From VRUE01 sp040508545 (GTDB lineage: Bacteria > Actinomycetota > Thermoleophilia > Solirubrobacterales > 70-9): a DNA stretch of 64,000 bases. This document shows, piece after piece, positions 15,581 to 26,032 of the stretch. The stretch covers positions 1 through 64,000 of the forward strand of contig JBEVMR010000071.1 in assembly GCA_040508545.1 (NCBI GenBank). Reading direction: 5' to 3'. Made by a program: the position numbers and the translations under genes. Each line of letters opens with the position of its first letter. The first letter of the stretch is position 1. The notes under the pieces were generated by a model. The model worked only from the letters and a program-made list of their open reading frames with translations, made no database searches and was not told where the DNA came from.

Positions 15581-17763
15581 GACGGGCCCCCGACGGCTGC
15601 GGCTGCGCCCGAGACCGTGATCTCGCTGATGGAGGGAACTTCTGCCGGTGCGCTCTTCAGGTCGGGATCGGGCCGGCCCAGGATGAAGCCCTGCCCTCCG
15701 TCGATCACCCGATCGTTCATGACCTCCATCTCGTGCGCCTGCCGAACGAAGGACAGGATCTGCTCGGACTCAATTCCCTCGGCGATGACGAAAGCGTCGG
15801 CCCGCCGTGCAAAGGCGATGATGGCCATCAAGAGAGCCTGGGCCTTCGGATCATCCACAGCGGCCGCAATCACGGACCGATCGATCTTGACGAAATCAAC
15901 CGGAAGGTCCCGGAGCATCTCGAGGCCCGTGTTCCCGGTACCTACGTCATCGAGAGCGAGTTGGAAACCGAGCTGCCGCAGTCGTTTTGCGCTCGCAATC
16001 ACATGGTCCAACCGTGCCGGCGAGCGCTCGGGGATCTCGAGCACCACGCGCTTCGGGTCGAGCCCCACCGCCTTCACGGCGCGCAGGAGGCGGTCGGCGT
16101 CGATCGTGCCGTGAATCAGTGAGTGGGGATTGACGTTGAGGAACAGCAGCACGCCCTCGGGCAGCTCGTCTGCTCGGGCAAGGGCGGCGGCGCGACAGAC
16201 GGCGTCCAGCTCGTGCGCCCGGCCGATCTTCTCGGCGACGGCAAAGGCATCGGCTGGGCCCTCGAACCCGTATCCGGGCCACGGGCGGGCCAGCGCCTCA
16301 AAGCCGAGGATCTCATCATCCTGAAGCTTCCAAATCGGCTGGAACGCCGTCTCCAATCGAGGCTCCGCCAACAGCGTACGTAGTGAGTGGACCTTGTCAG
16401 GGGTAACGACCGAGAGCCGATCCGCAACGTCGTCAAACACCATCACGCGTCCCCCTCCGGTGCGCTTCCCCTCATAAAGGGCGGCGTCGGCCTGCTCCCA
16501 GAGAGCCGCAGGGTCGCCATCGATACCCGGCGTAATCACGGCGATGCCGGCAGTTAGAGACGTCGGGCTATGGCTGCTACTGGCCTTGACCAGGAGCCGC
16601 TCGAGAGCGATTCGCGCTCGTTTGTCGTCGCTACCTGGCATCAGCAGGGCGAACTCGTCACCGCCGATGCGGAAGGCGCGGTCCTCGGCCCTGCCTGACT
16701 CGAGTACCAGCGCGAACTCGGCCAGGACGTCGTCGCCCCGCCGATGTCCAAATCGGTCGTTGACGAGCTTGAAGTCGTCGAGGTCGAGCAGCGCCAACGC
16801 AACCGGCTCGCCGCGCCGCCCGGCAAATGCAACCGCGCGTGCCAGCTCCTCCTGAAACACGCTGTGGTTGCCGAGGTCGGTAAGCGGGTCGCGGCTGGCG
16901 CCCCTGAGCGCCTTGCCGTGTCGACGCACGAGGGCGCGACCGGCGATGAAATAGAACAGCACCAAGGCCACGATCAGCGCGATCGTGGAGAAGATGACGG
17001 TCTTGTCTCGCAACGCAGCAACCTGGGTGTTGAGCGCGCTCGCGTCCTGGTTGACCTCCAGCACGTAACGCCTACCATCGAGCTTCACCGGCACGATGAA
17101 CTCAAAGCGCGAGGCACCTTCCTCGCTCTCGGTCTCGACCCCAGCGAAACTCTGCCCCTTGCTCAGTGCCGCGTCGAACTTGGGGTTCGGGTCGATCCGT
17201 CCGCGCAGATTGGAGTCGCGGGGCGCAACCACCTCCCTCATCCCGGCGTCAAAGAGAGTTGCCGAAACGATGTCGGGGCGGTCTCTCAGCGAGTCGACAA
17301 GATCGAGAGTGTCGTCCATCGCGTCGGCCGGGCCCGATCCCTCGCGATAAGCCTTTTCCAGTGCGACACCCTCGGCGCCGTAGTAACGCGATCCCTGATC
17401 GATCAGCTGTTGGGTAATCGCGTTGGTGAAGAAAATCTGACTCCCCACGACCAACATGGTCATGCTGACCATCAACGCCAGCACGATCCTCAGCGCAAAG
17501 GAGTAACGCCGCAGGCCGGAACCGAGCCGACGCAGCGCGTGATTGAAGAGACGCCTGCGCTTCGAGGGCGGCTCGTTGCCGTGCACTCCATCATCCAAAT
17601 GCCCAGATCCCCCCCGATCTGAGTCGGTCTGGGCGATGCCGGTTGGAGGGGGAAGCGCGGCGGTCATTTTTTTGGCGAGTTCGAAGTGTTCGCGAATCAA
17701 TCGACCAAACCCGAGCAGAACGTGAGTCTCGGTGGGCTGGCAGGTGCGGGGCTGCTCGTTCAC
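15577..17763 (-). CDS. Membrane GGDEF-EAL protein (c-di-GMP synthesis and breakdown)
   Basis: A 728-residue protein. Membrane segments at about 95-117 and 255-277 bracket an extracytoplasmic sensor region. The diguanylate cyclase domain has an intact RIGGDEF active site with an RxxD inhibitory site (RAED) five residues before it. The EAL phosphodiesterase keeps FEALAR, the Asn in LNVNP, EIPE, LDDVGTG, VKID and AEGIES, so both activities are possible. Four-base overlaps on both sides show co-translation with the HD-GYP genes. The direction of net activity cannot be predicted. Confidence 0.93.
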   Translation of the reverse strand: MNEQPRTCQPTETHVLLGFGRLIREHFELAKKMTAALPPPTGIAQTDSDRGGSGHLDDGVHGNEPPSKRRRLFNHALRRLGSGLRRYSFALRIVLALMVSMTMLVVGSQIFFTNAITQQLIDQGSRYYGAEGVALEKAYREGSGPADAMDDTLDLVDSLRDRPDIVSATLFDAGMREVVAPRDSNLRGRIDPNPKFDAALSKGQSFAGVETESEEGASRFEFIVPVKLDGRRYVLEVNQDASALNTQVAALRDKTVIFSTIALIVALVLFYFIAGRALVRRHGKALRGASRDPLTDLGNHSVFQEELARAVAFAGRRGEPVALALLDLDDFKLVNDRFGHRRGDDVLAEFALVLESGRAEDRAFRIGGDEFALLMPGSDDKRARIALERLLVKASSSHSPTSLTAGIAVITPGIDGDPAALWEQADAALYEGKRTGGGRVMVFDDVADRLSVVTPDKVHSLRTLLAEPRLETAFQPIWKLQDDEILGFEALARPWPGYGFEGPADAFAVAEKIGRAHELDAVCRAAALARADELPEGVLLFLNVNPHSLIHGTIDADRLLRAVKAVGLDPKRVVLEIPERSPARLDHVIASAKRLRQLGFQLALDDVGTGNTGLEMLRDLPVDFVKIDRSVIAAAVDDPKAQALLMAIIAFARRADAFVIAEGIESEQILSFVRQAHEMEVMNDRVIDGGQGFILGRPDPDLKSAPAEVPSISEITVSGAAAAVGGPS

Positions 17764-18845
17764 CGCGACGAGCTCGCCTCGACTCCCGGCACCTCGAGTG
17801 CCTCGTCAACGTGCTCGATGAAGCAATCGAGCAAGGCGGGATCGAAGTGGGTACCCCTGCCCTCGTGCATGATCTCGAGCGTGCGCTCCAGCGGTAGCCG
17901 CGTCCGGTAGGGACGATCGCTGATCAGCGCGTCGAAGACATCGACTATCGCAACGATGCGCCCGGCCAGCAAGATCTTCTCGCCGGGCAAGCCTGCCGGA
18001 TAGCCATTTCCGTCGAAGTGCTCATGGTGGGTGACAGCGATCTCCGCGGCAAGGTCGAGCAGGGGAGAGCCTGAGTAGGCAAGGATGTCGTGGCCGATCT
18101 GAGCGTGCCGCCTCATCACCTCGCGCTCGCCGCGATTCAGCCCCCCCGGCTTCAACAGGATCGCGTCGGGAATCGCCACCTTGCCGACATCGTGCATCGG
18201 GGCGGCCAAAGCGATAGCGCGCACCGCCTCCTCCCCCTCGACTCCACAGGCCCGGGCGAGCAACGCGGAGTTGCGGCCTATGCGACGGATATGGGCGCCC
18301 GTCTCCAGGTCTCGCTTGCCGACTGCCTCACTCAACCGTCGCAGCATCTCGGCCTGCTGGTTATCGATCAACCGCTCGCGCTCCGCAACATCCATCAGTG
18401 CCTCCTTCACCTCGGTTGCCCTCTTACGTGCCTCTGGTAGGGAGTGATTGCTGAGATGCCGTTGATCGCGGCGGCGGCGCGACTGTTCAAGCGCACAGTC
18501 GACATGGATCAGCAGCTCATTGCGACTGCAGGGCTTGACCATGTAGCCGTCCGCCCCCCGCTCGCTCGCCAGATGAGCGATTGCCGGGTTGTCTTCGCCG
18601 GTCACCATCAACACCGCAATCTCGCGGTCGGATTTGTCGAGCTCCTCGAGGAGAGTCATCCCACTCTCGCCGGGCATGTTTAGGTCGCAGATGACCAGGT
18701 CGTAGCGATCTGCGTCGAGCACCTCGCGGGCCCCGGGAACGCTCTCCGCGGTAGCGCACTCGTATCCGTCCGCAACCAGGGCACGCGAAAACGTCTGGCG
18801 CAAGGACACCTCGTCATCAACCAGGAGGATCCGCTCGCCTGACAC
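17760..18845 (-). CDS. Response regulator with HD-GYP phosphodiesterase domain
   Basis: A 361-residue protein from GTG 18845. The N-terminal receiver is intact: acidic pair in LLVDDE, phosphoacceptor Asp in LVICDLNMPGE, Thr in MVTGED and Lys in GYMVKPC. The C-terminal HD-GYP domain has HDVGKVAIP, HHEHFDGNGYPAGL and VDVFDAL. The likely partner is the hybrid kinase encoded 3 bases upstream: phosphorylation would control c-di-GMP cleavage. Confidence 0.93.
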   Translation of the reverse strand: MSGERILLVDDEVSLRQTFSRALVADGYECATAESVPGAREVLDADRYDLVICDLNMPGESGMTLLEELDKSDREIAVLMVTGEDNPAIAHLASERGADGYMVKPCSRNELLIHVDCALEQSRRRRDQRHLSNHSLPEARKRATEVKEALMDVAERERLIDNQQAEMLRRLSEAVGKRDLETGAHIRRIGRNSALLARACGVEGEEAVRAIALAAPMHDVGKVAIPDAILLKPGGLNRGEREVMRRHAQIGHDILAYSGSPLLDLAAEIAVTHHEHFDGNGYPAGLPGEKILLAGRIVAIVDVFDALISDRPYRTRLPLERTLEIMHEGRGTHFDPALLDCFIEHVDEALEVPGVEASSSR

Positions 18846-18848
18846 CGG

Positions 18849-20807
<1,959 letters not shown>

Positions 20808-21168
20808 TGGCGTCGTCCTAGCGAATCAGTAGCTGTCCGCCGTCCCAAGGCCCACTAACGTCGCTGCCTGGGAACTGCTCACGGGCACCAGCATTAGACC
20901 CAAAACGAGCAGAAGACTCTGATTGAACCCAGCCTCATACTACCCTCGCTTCTTTTGCACCCCCTGGGCCCCAATAGGACAGAGCCCAGGGAGCTGGGCT
21001 AATGGCGCGGGATCGACACACGGGAGGCTGTGATGAATTGGTCGAATTGCCGGGCCGCCTAAGCCGCACTATCGAAGCTCGACCCAAAGAACACAATCCC
21101 CCGAATATATGAGGCGGTGCGAATATCCCCCAACGAAGCTACCCAAAAAGGTTGGGATTGATGCGCGG
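20808..21168. other. Intergenic region upstream of the c-di-GMP operon
   Basis: 361 bases without a supported gene, between the kinase start and the end of the LuxR-type gene. It contains one clear inverted repeat, CCCTGGGC (20962-20969) and GCCCAGGG (20984-20991), which could end the LuxR transcript or form a leader structure. It is less GC-rich than the genes around it and must hold the operon promoter. No confident -35/-10 pair was identified. Confidence 0.4.
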
Positions 21169-21852
21169 CTATATCTCCCAGGTGATCTGCCCTGTCACCA
21201 ACGCGATTGCCACGGCATGTGCACGCGTGTGCGCCCCGAGCTTGCCCAGCGCGTTATGAACGTGGGACTTGACGGTCTCCGGGGAGAGAAACAGGCGCTC
21301 CGCAATGTCACCGCTCTGAAGCCCCGACGCAACCAAAGTCATGACCTCGCGCTCACGCTCGGTAAGTGGTAGCCGGCCAGTCCCCTCTGCCACCACCGGC
21401 GCCCAGGTCGCTTTGCTGGCCAGGGCCTTCGTCGCCTCAGCAGATGCCTCCTCGGGTGGGATGAAGACAGAAAGGTGGCGGGCAGGCAGTACGTTGGCGG
21501 TGGCGCTGAACTCGACTGGCACCGGTCCGCGGTCCGGAACATATAACTGGTACCACCCCTCCGCCCCTCCACTCGCGAGGAACGCCGCCCATTGTTCCTC
21601 GAGTTTCTTACGCTCGTTGGGAGACGTGAACTCGTCCATCGTTCGCCAGGGAATCTCCTCCCAGCTGATTCCCAGCAGGTCACACGCAGCAGTGTTCCCG
21701 GTGACCCAGCGTCGCTGGTCGTCGGCGATGAGCATGGGGTGTCGCGACCGCTCAAACGCCGCCCGCAAGCGCACGGCTGCCTGGGAACCGGTCTCGCCCT
21801 CCAAAAAGAGCGAGCCATTCTCTCCCTCACCAGGAAGGTCAGGAGAAGCCAT
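21169..21852 (-). CDS. PAS-LuxR transcriptional regulator
   Basis: A 227-residue regulator. Residues about 27-130 form a PAS-like sensor (RHPMLIADDQRRWVTGNTAA). Residues 160-225 are a LuxR/FixJ helix-turn-helix: LTEREREVMTLVASGLQSGD and LSPETVKSHVHNALGKLGAHTR. There is no receiver domain, so it probably senses a ligand or redox state directly. Its position beside the c-di-GMP operon and the collagen-like gene suggests local control of surface genes, which is inference. Confidence 0.88.
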   Translation of the reverse strand: MASPDLPGEGENGSLFLEGETGSQAAVRLRAAFERSRHPMLIADDQRRWVTGNTAACDLLGISWEEIPWRTMDEFTSPNERKKLEEQWAAFLASGGAEGWYQLYVPDRGPVPVEFSATANVLPARHLSVFIPPEEASAEATKALASKATWAPVVAEGTGRLPLTEREREVMTLVASGLQSGDIAERLFLSPETVKSHVHNALGKLGAHTRAHAVAIALVTGQITWEI

Positions 21853-22154
21853 TACGACCTCGCTCGTTTCTAGACCTGGAGTTGCCGATTACTCTATTTC
21901 GTACGATAAGACGCAAGACCTTGCTGATGCAAGGCTTGGCCCAAAACATAGCCATCCTCGCCCTGCGCGGCTGTCAGGTACTAAGGGGTACCCCAAGTAA
22001 AGGGGCAAACCGCCAAGTGGCCCCTTTGGGGGATTCCACAGCGCTTTCCCACATCCGGGGGATTGTGCTCGCCCACAGAAGCCCTGATAGTGAGCACTCA
22101 GTGGCGGCTGGTAACGGACGACCGCCGTCAGCTGATCCATGGCAGTTATCTCAG
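21853..22154. other. Intergenic region with hairpins
   Basis: 302 bases with no supported gene. It holds the LuxR-type gene's promoter region on the minus strand and a hairpin AAAGGGGC (21999-22006) / GCCCCTTT (22020-22027). Base composition is lower in GC than the flanking genes. Confidence 0.35.
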
Positions 22155-22190
22155 GCCCCCTAGGTCCCTCCCCTGCCGGACCTAGGGGGC
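22155..22190 (-). terminator. Terminator of the collagen-like gene
   Basis: Perfect 13-bp stem GCCCCCTAGGTCC / GGACCTAGGGGGC with a 10-base loop, 14 bases after the stop of the collagen-like gene on the minus strand. Confidence 0.8.
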
Positions 22191-22203
22191 TTCAACGAAA
22201 GTC

Positions 22204-23142
22204 CTACGCGGTCGGGATCGCGATCAGACTGCTGAAGTTGGCCGCCCCGTTGGCCACCAGAACACTGCACTGGACACTCAGCACGGTCGGCGACGTCGTC
22301 GTCGTAGTCACCGCTTGCAGCGAGGCCGGGATCGCGGCGAGAGCAGGCAGCGTCTTCATCGCGATCTGATCGATCGTGGTGGCGCCTGCCTTCAGCGTGC
22401 ATTCGACGCTGTCTCCGGCGCCGGTGTGAGAGAGCTGGGTCTTTGCCAGGACGACATAGTTGCCCGCCGGAACTGCCAGTTCGACCACAGTGGTCGGGGG
22501 ACTGGCAGTGGGAAGCGGAGTCAGTCCTTTCGTCGCCGACAACGGGGCGACCGTGCCGTTGGTTCCGTTGTTGCCGTTGGTTCCGTTGATGCCGTCAACT
22601 CCGTCAATCCCATCGGCGCCGTCGGTTCCATCGATGCCATTGGCGCCGTTCGGACCGTTGGCCCCGTTGCTGCCTTTCGCTCCTTCGGCGCCGTTTGCGC
22701 CGTTGGCCCCATTGGCACCGTTGGCCCCATTGCTGCCGTCGATCCCGTCGATGCCATTGATGCCGTTGGCACCGGCGACGCCGTTGCTGCCGTGAGCCCC
22801 GTCGATGCCGTTAGCGCCATTGGCACCGTTCGGACCGTTGGCCCCGTTGCTGCCGGGGGTTCCACCGGGGCCCGTGGCACCCTGCGCACCAGCAACGGCC
22901 TGGCCGCCTTCCAGAAACGCCTGCATGCTCGCACTCAGGTCCCTGGGTTGGACCGCACCATCCTTGATCGCCTTGCTGGCAACCGCCCCCGGCGCGATGT
23001 CGGCGGCGTGGATGAGGCCGTTTGCTGCGACCGCCGATCCGCCGAGGACGACAAACACGGCGGCTCCAGCGAGGAGGATCGAGGGGGTCGGCCACCACCG
23101 CCGCTCTCGGTTTCCATGGCTTCTTGCTGCACGGTTCGTCAT
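22204..23142 (-). CDS. Collagen-like Gly-X-Asn/Asp repeat surface protein
   Basis: A 312-residue protein from ATG 23142 behind AAAGGAG; the longer frame to 23241 has no such site. A basic leader and a hydrophobic segment (ILLAGAAVFVVLGGSAVAA) direct export. Two decapeptide units follow (PGAVASKAIK, DGAVQPRDLS), related to those of the protein at 343-1071. Then come about 37 uninterrupted Gly-X-Y triplets in which Y is mostly Asn or Asp and Pro is rare (GAN, GPN, GID, GTN). The C-terminal domain of about 110 residues has two Cys and may act as a trimerisation head. Likely a surface filament; function unknown. Confidence 0.85.
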   Translation of the reverse strand: MTNRAARSHGNRERRWWPTPSILLAGAAVFVVLGGSAVAANGLIHAADIAPGAVASKAIKDGAVQPRDLSASMQAFLEGGQAVAGAQGATGPGGTPGSNGANGPNGANGANGIDGAHGSNGVAGANGINGIDGIDGSNGANGANGANGANGAEGAKGSNGANGPNGANGIDGTDGADGIDGVDGINGTNGNNGTNGTVAPLSATKGLTPLPTASPPTTVVELAVPAGNYVVLAKTQLSHTGAGDSVECTLKAGATTIDQIAMKTLPALAAIPASLQAVTTTTTSPTVLSVQCSVLVANGAANFSSLIAIPTA

Positions 23143-23317
23143 TGGTACCGCTCCTTTGGATAACCGCTTTGCTGGAGCGGTACAGGTGGCGAGAGCGATT
23201 GCCCTCGCTACTGGGCCATCGACGGACCAACGGTCGCACATGAGCCTTTTGCTACATGCGGACGTTAAGGCTGCGGCGTGAGCGGATCGCCTGACATCTC
23301 GGGACTACATTTTGGAC

Positions 23318-24814
23318 CTACCGCTCCGCCGGGGCCTCGCCTGCGAGGACTGGATCGGCCGTTGGATCGAGGCCCGGGGCGGCACCGACGTCGACCCCGC
23401 CGGGCAGCAATGGGCCAAACCCCTTGCGCGTCATCTCCCCCCAGTGCTGCTTACGACGCATCAGCGTGTACCACGAACGCATGCGCACGACCGCGAGCAG
23501 CTGACGGTAGCCGACGTTCTCGGCGACAGCGCAGAGGGTCAGGCGAATGAGGTCGCTCCAGCCCGGATAGCGGCGGAAGGCGCGCTCCTCCATCAGGATC
23601 ACGAGAAAGCTCAGCACGAGGCTGTAGGTCAGGGAGACGGCGAAGAACGCCAGCGCAAACGGGAGCGAGACGAGCCCGAGAACCAGGGAAAGTGCGAACA
23701 GGGTGTAGCCGAGGCACTCGATCGTGGGGCCGAGCAACTCGAAGAAGATGAAGTACGGCATCGCGACGCAGCCGATCCGCCCGTAGCGGGGCCGCAGCAG
23801 CATCTTTCGGTGGCGGGCGATCATCTCGATCAGGCCACGCTGCCAGCGGTCCCGCTGGCGCACGAGCGTGCCGAGATCCTCCGGGCACTCCGTCCAGCAG
23901 ATCGGGTCGGGGAAGAACGTGATCCGACAGGGCTTCTGGCGCTCGCGCTGGTGGCGATGCAGCCGCAGCACAAGCTCGGCGTCCTCGCCGACGGTCGTCG
24001 GGTCATAGCCGCCGACCTCGACGCACACGTCGCGCCGAAAGAGCCCGAAGGCCCCCGAGATGATCAGCAGCATGCCGCTCTTCGACCAGCCGATACGGCC
24101 GCCGAGGAAGGCCCGCAAATACTCGATGATCTGCAGGTTGGCGAGCAGGTTCCGCGGCGTGCGCACTCTGGCAAGGCGTCCGTCCTCGAACTCCGATCCG
24201 TTGACGATGCGCACTATCCCGCCGACGGCGACCGTCTCCGGCTCTGCCTGGAACTCCCAGACCAGACGCGACAGGGCGTCAGCGTCGAGGATCGTGTCAG
24301 CGTCGATTGCGCAGAAGAGCGGGTAGATCGCGTGGTTGATGCCGGCGTTCAACGCATCGGCCTTGCCGCCGTTGACCTTGTCGATGACAACGACGTGCGG
24401 CTCGAGCGGACTCGTGTACACACCGCGGACCAGCTGCGTAGGAATGTTGGAGCGCGGGATGCGGCCGACCTTGACGAGACCGAAGGCATCCGTCAGCGCC
24501 GCCATCGTCCCGTCCGTCGAGCCGTCGTTGACAACGACGATCTCGAACTCGACGAACTGCGACGTGAGCAGCGAGCGCAGCGAGGCGACGATCGAAGGAG
24601 CCTCGTTGTAAGCCGGCACGAGGATCGAGACGGGCATGCTCATCTCTGACTCGGCTACAGCACGGTAGTCGCGCATCGGCCGCCGCTCGACGTAGTCCTC
24701 GATCGCCCGCCAGCCCACGATCGCGAGCACGGTGAAGGTCAGCTGCAGCACGACGAAGTAGCCCAGCGTGAAGACGTTGAAGCCGTGCAGGATCTGTTCG
24801 AGCAGGCCGATCAT
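23318..24814 (-). CDS. Membrane family-2 glycosyltransferase (processive type)
   Basis: A 498-residue GT2 enzyme with one N-terminal membrane segment (about 13-35) and three to four near residues 350-420. The catalytic domain shows VPAYNE, the UDP-binding VNDGSTDG, DAD at 171-173, GED and QRDRWQRG, the QxxRW motif of processive synthases such as hyaluronan, chitin or poly-GlcNAc synthase. Its start overlaps the end of the HEAT-repeat gene by four bases. It probably polymerises and exports a polysaccharide. No PilZ domain is visible. Sugar specificity unknown. Confidence 0.9.
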   Translation of the reverse strand: MIGLLEQILHGFNVFTLGYFVVLQLTFTVLAIVGWRAIEDYVERRPMRDYRAVAESEMSMPVSILVPAYNEAPSIVASLRSLLTSQFVEFEIVVVNDGSTDGTMAALTDAFGLVKVGRIPRSNIPTQLVRGVYTSPLEPHVVVIDKVNGGKADALNAGINHAIYPLFCAIDADTILDADALSRLVWEFQAEPETVAVGGIVRIVNGSEFEDGRLARVRTPRNLLANLQIIEYLRAFLGGRIGWSKSGMLLIISGAFGLFRRDVCVEVGGYDPTTVGEDAELVLRLHRHQRERQKPCRITFFPDPICWTECPEDLGTLVRQRDRWQRGLIEMIARHRKMLLRPRYGRIGCVAMPYFIFFELLGPTIECLGYTLFALSLVLGLVSLPFALAFFAVSLTYSLVLSFLVILMEERAFRRYPGWSDLIRLTLCAVAENVGYRQLLAVVRMRSWYTLMRRKQHWGEMTRKGFGPLLPGGVDVGAAPGLDPTADPVLAGEAPAER

Positions 24815-25908
24815 GCTGCTGCGTGCTCCTCGATCACCGCGTGCAGCGCAAGCTGCTCGCGTGCCCGGTCAGCCGCGTAGCGATCGTCGTGCTCCAAGGT
24901 GCGCTGGAGTGCCTCAATTCCCGGCTCGCCGAGATCGCGCAGCGCACGCGCCGCATTCGCACGCACCCACCAGGCCTGGTCAGAGAGACATCGCTCCAGC
25001 GGCTCCAAGGCGTCAGCGGCGCCCAGTGCGCCAAGCGACTTCGCCGCCTGGGCGCGAACCGGCCAGTCATCCGATTCCAGGGTGGCGATCAGGGCCGGCA
25101 CGCATGCCGCCCCACCGACCCGCCCGAGCGCACGTGCCGCGGAGATCCGCACCTCCACCGAGTCCCTGTCCAGCAGGGCGGCGAGCGCGGTTGCGGCGCG
25201 AGGATCGCGAGCGAGACCCAAGGCGCGCGCGAGGCTCGCGTCGAGCTCGACCTCCTCACCGCGCGGTGCGACACCGGTAAGGACTTCTGAGACCGGGGTG
25301 GGGCCCTCTCCCAATGCGACGAGAACGGTCTCCACGGCCCAGGGCGCTCCGAGCCGCTCGATGATCCGCTCAGGTGGCAGCACGTGGGCCACGAGGCCCC
25401 AGATCAGCGCCTCGGCGGCATCTGGGGTAGCCGCACGGGCGAGTCCAGAGCAGGCGACGAGACGCACGTCCGGGTCGGGGTCACCCAGCAAGGGGACGAT
25501 CTGCTCGACAACCGCCGGCACGCCGGGTCGCGTGAGCAGCAAAGCGGCGCGGGCACGGGTGGTCGGACGACGGGATCCGAGGTCCGCGCTCAGTCTCTCG
25601 AGCAGCTCGGAGGCCTCCATGGCGTGGCGGAGAGCGCTGAGCTGCGAGCGGGAGAGCGTGGCGTACACCGCGTCGATAGCGACCGCGAGATCGACCTGCG
25701 CAGCGGCGCTCCAAACGTCGCCGCAGATCGCGGCGATGGCGGCGGAGTCCTCGTCACGGAGTGCCGCCGCGTAGCGGGCGCGGCGCTCGCCCGATCGCAG
25801 CTCTCGACGATCACGCAACAGCTTACGAGTGACAGCGAGACCGACGAGCGCTATCCACAGCAACAAACTCGATCCCACCAGCACGATGAGACCAGTCAGG
25901 GAAGTCAT
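24811..25908 (-). CDS. Membrane-anchored HEAT-repeat protein
   Basis: A 365-residue protein from ATG 25908; a GTG at 25941 is also in frame. One N-terminal membrane segment (LIVLVGSSLLLWIALVGLAV) is followed by helical HEAT/PBS-lyase-like repeats, clearest at the C-terminal end: VRISAARALGRVGGAACVP, VRAQAAKSLGALGAADALE, VRANAARALRDLGEPGIE. Such repeats form protein-binding surfaces. Translationally coupled to the GT2 gene, so it is probably a scaffold or partner of the synthase. Confidence 0.87.
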   Translation of the reverse strand: MTSLTGLIVLVGSSLLLWIALVGLAVTRKLLRDRRELRSGERRARYAAALRDEDSAAIAAICGDVWSAAAQVDLAVAIDAVYATLSRSQLSALRHAMEASELLERLSADLGSRRPTTRARAALLLTRPGVPAVVEQIVPLLGDPDPDVRLVACSGLARAATPDAAEALIWGLVAHVLPPERIIERLGAPWAVETVLVALGEGPTPVSEVLTGVAPRGEEVELDASLARALGLARDPRAATALAALLDRDSVEVRISAARALGRVGGAACVPALIATLESDDWPVRAQAAKSLGALGAADALEPLERCLSDQAWWVRANAARALRDLGEPGIEALQRTLEHDDRYAADRAREQLALHAVIEEHAAA

Positions 25909-26032
25909 CGTCACCTGCCTATCGACGGTCCCAGTGCCCACCTAAAGCGTGCCGGCGACCTCCCAACTCAAGTCCGCGACCAAACGGTCGATGAACGCAT
26001 GTCGTTCCCCCTCACCTACGCAAGGACTCTCT

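Noticed and set aside
22460..22934. Short tandem repeats suggesting a CRISPR array or satellite
   Set aside because: The repeats keep a 9-base codon period and encode Gly-X-Asn triplets; there are no constant repeats with unique spacers.
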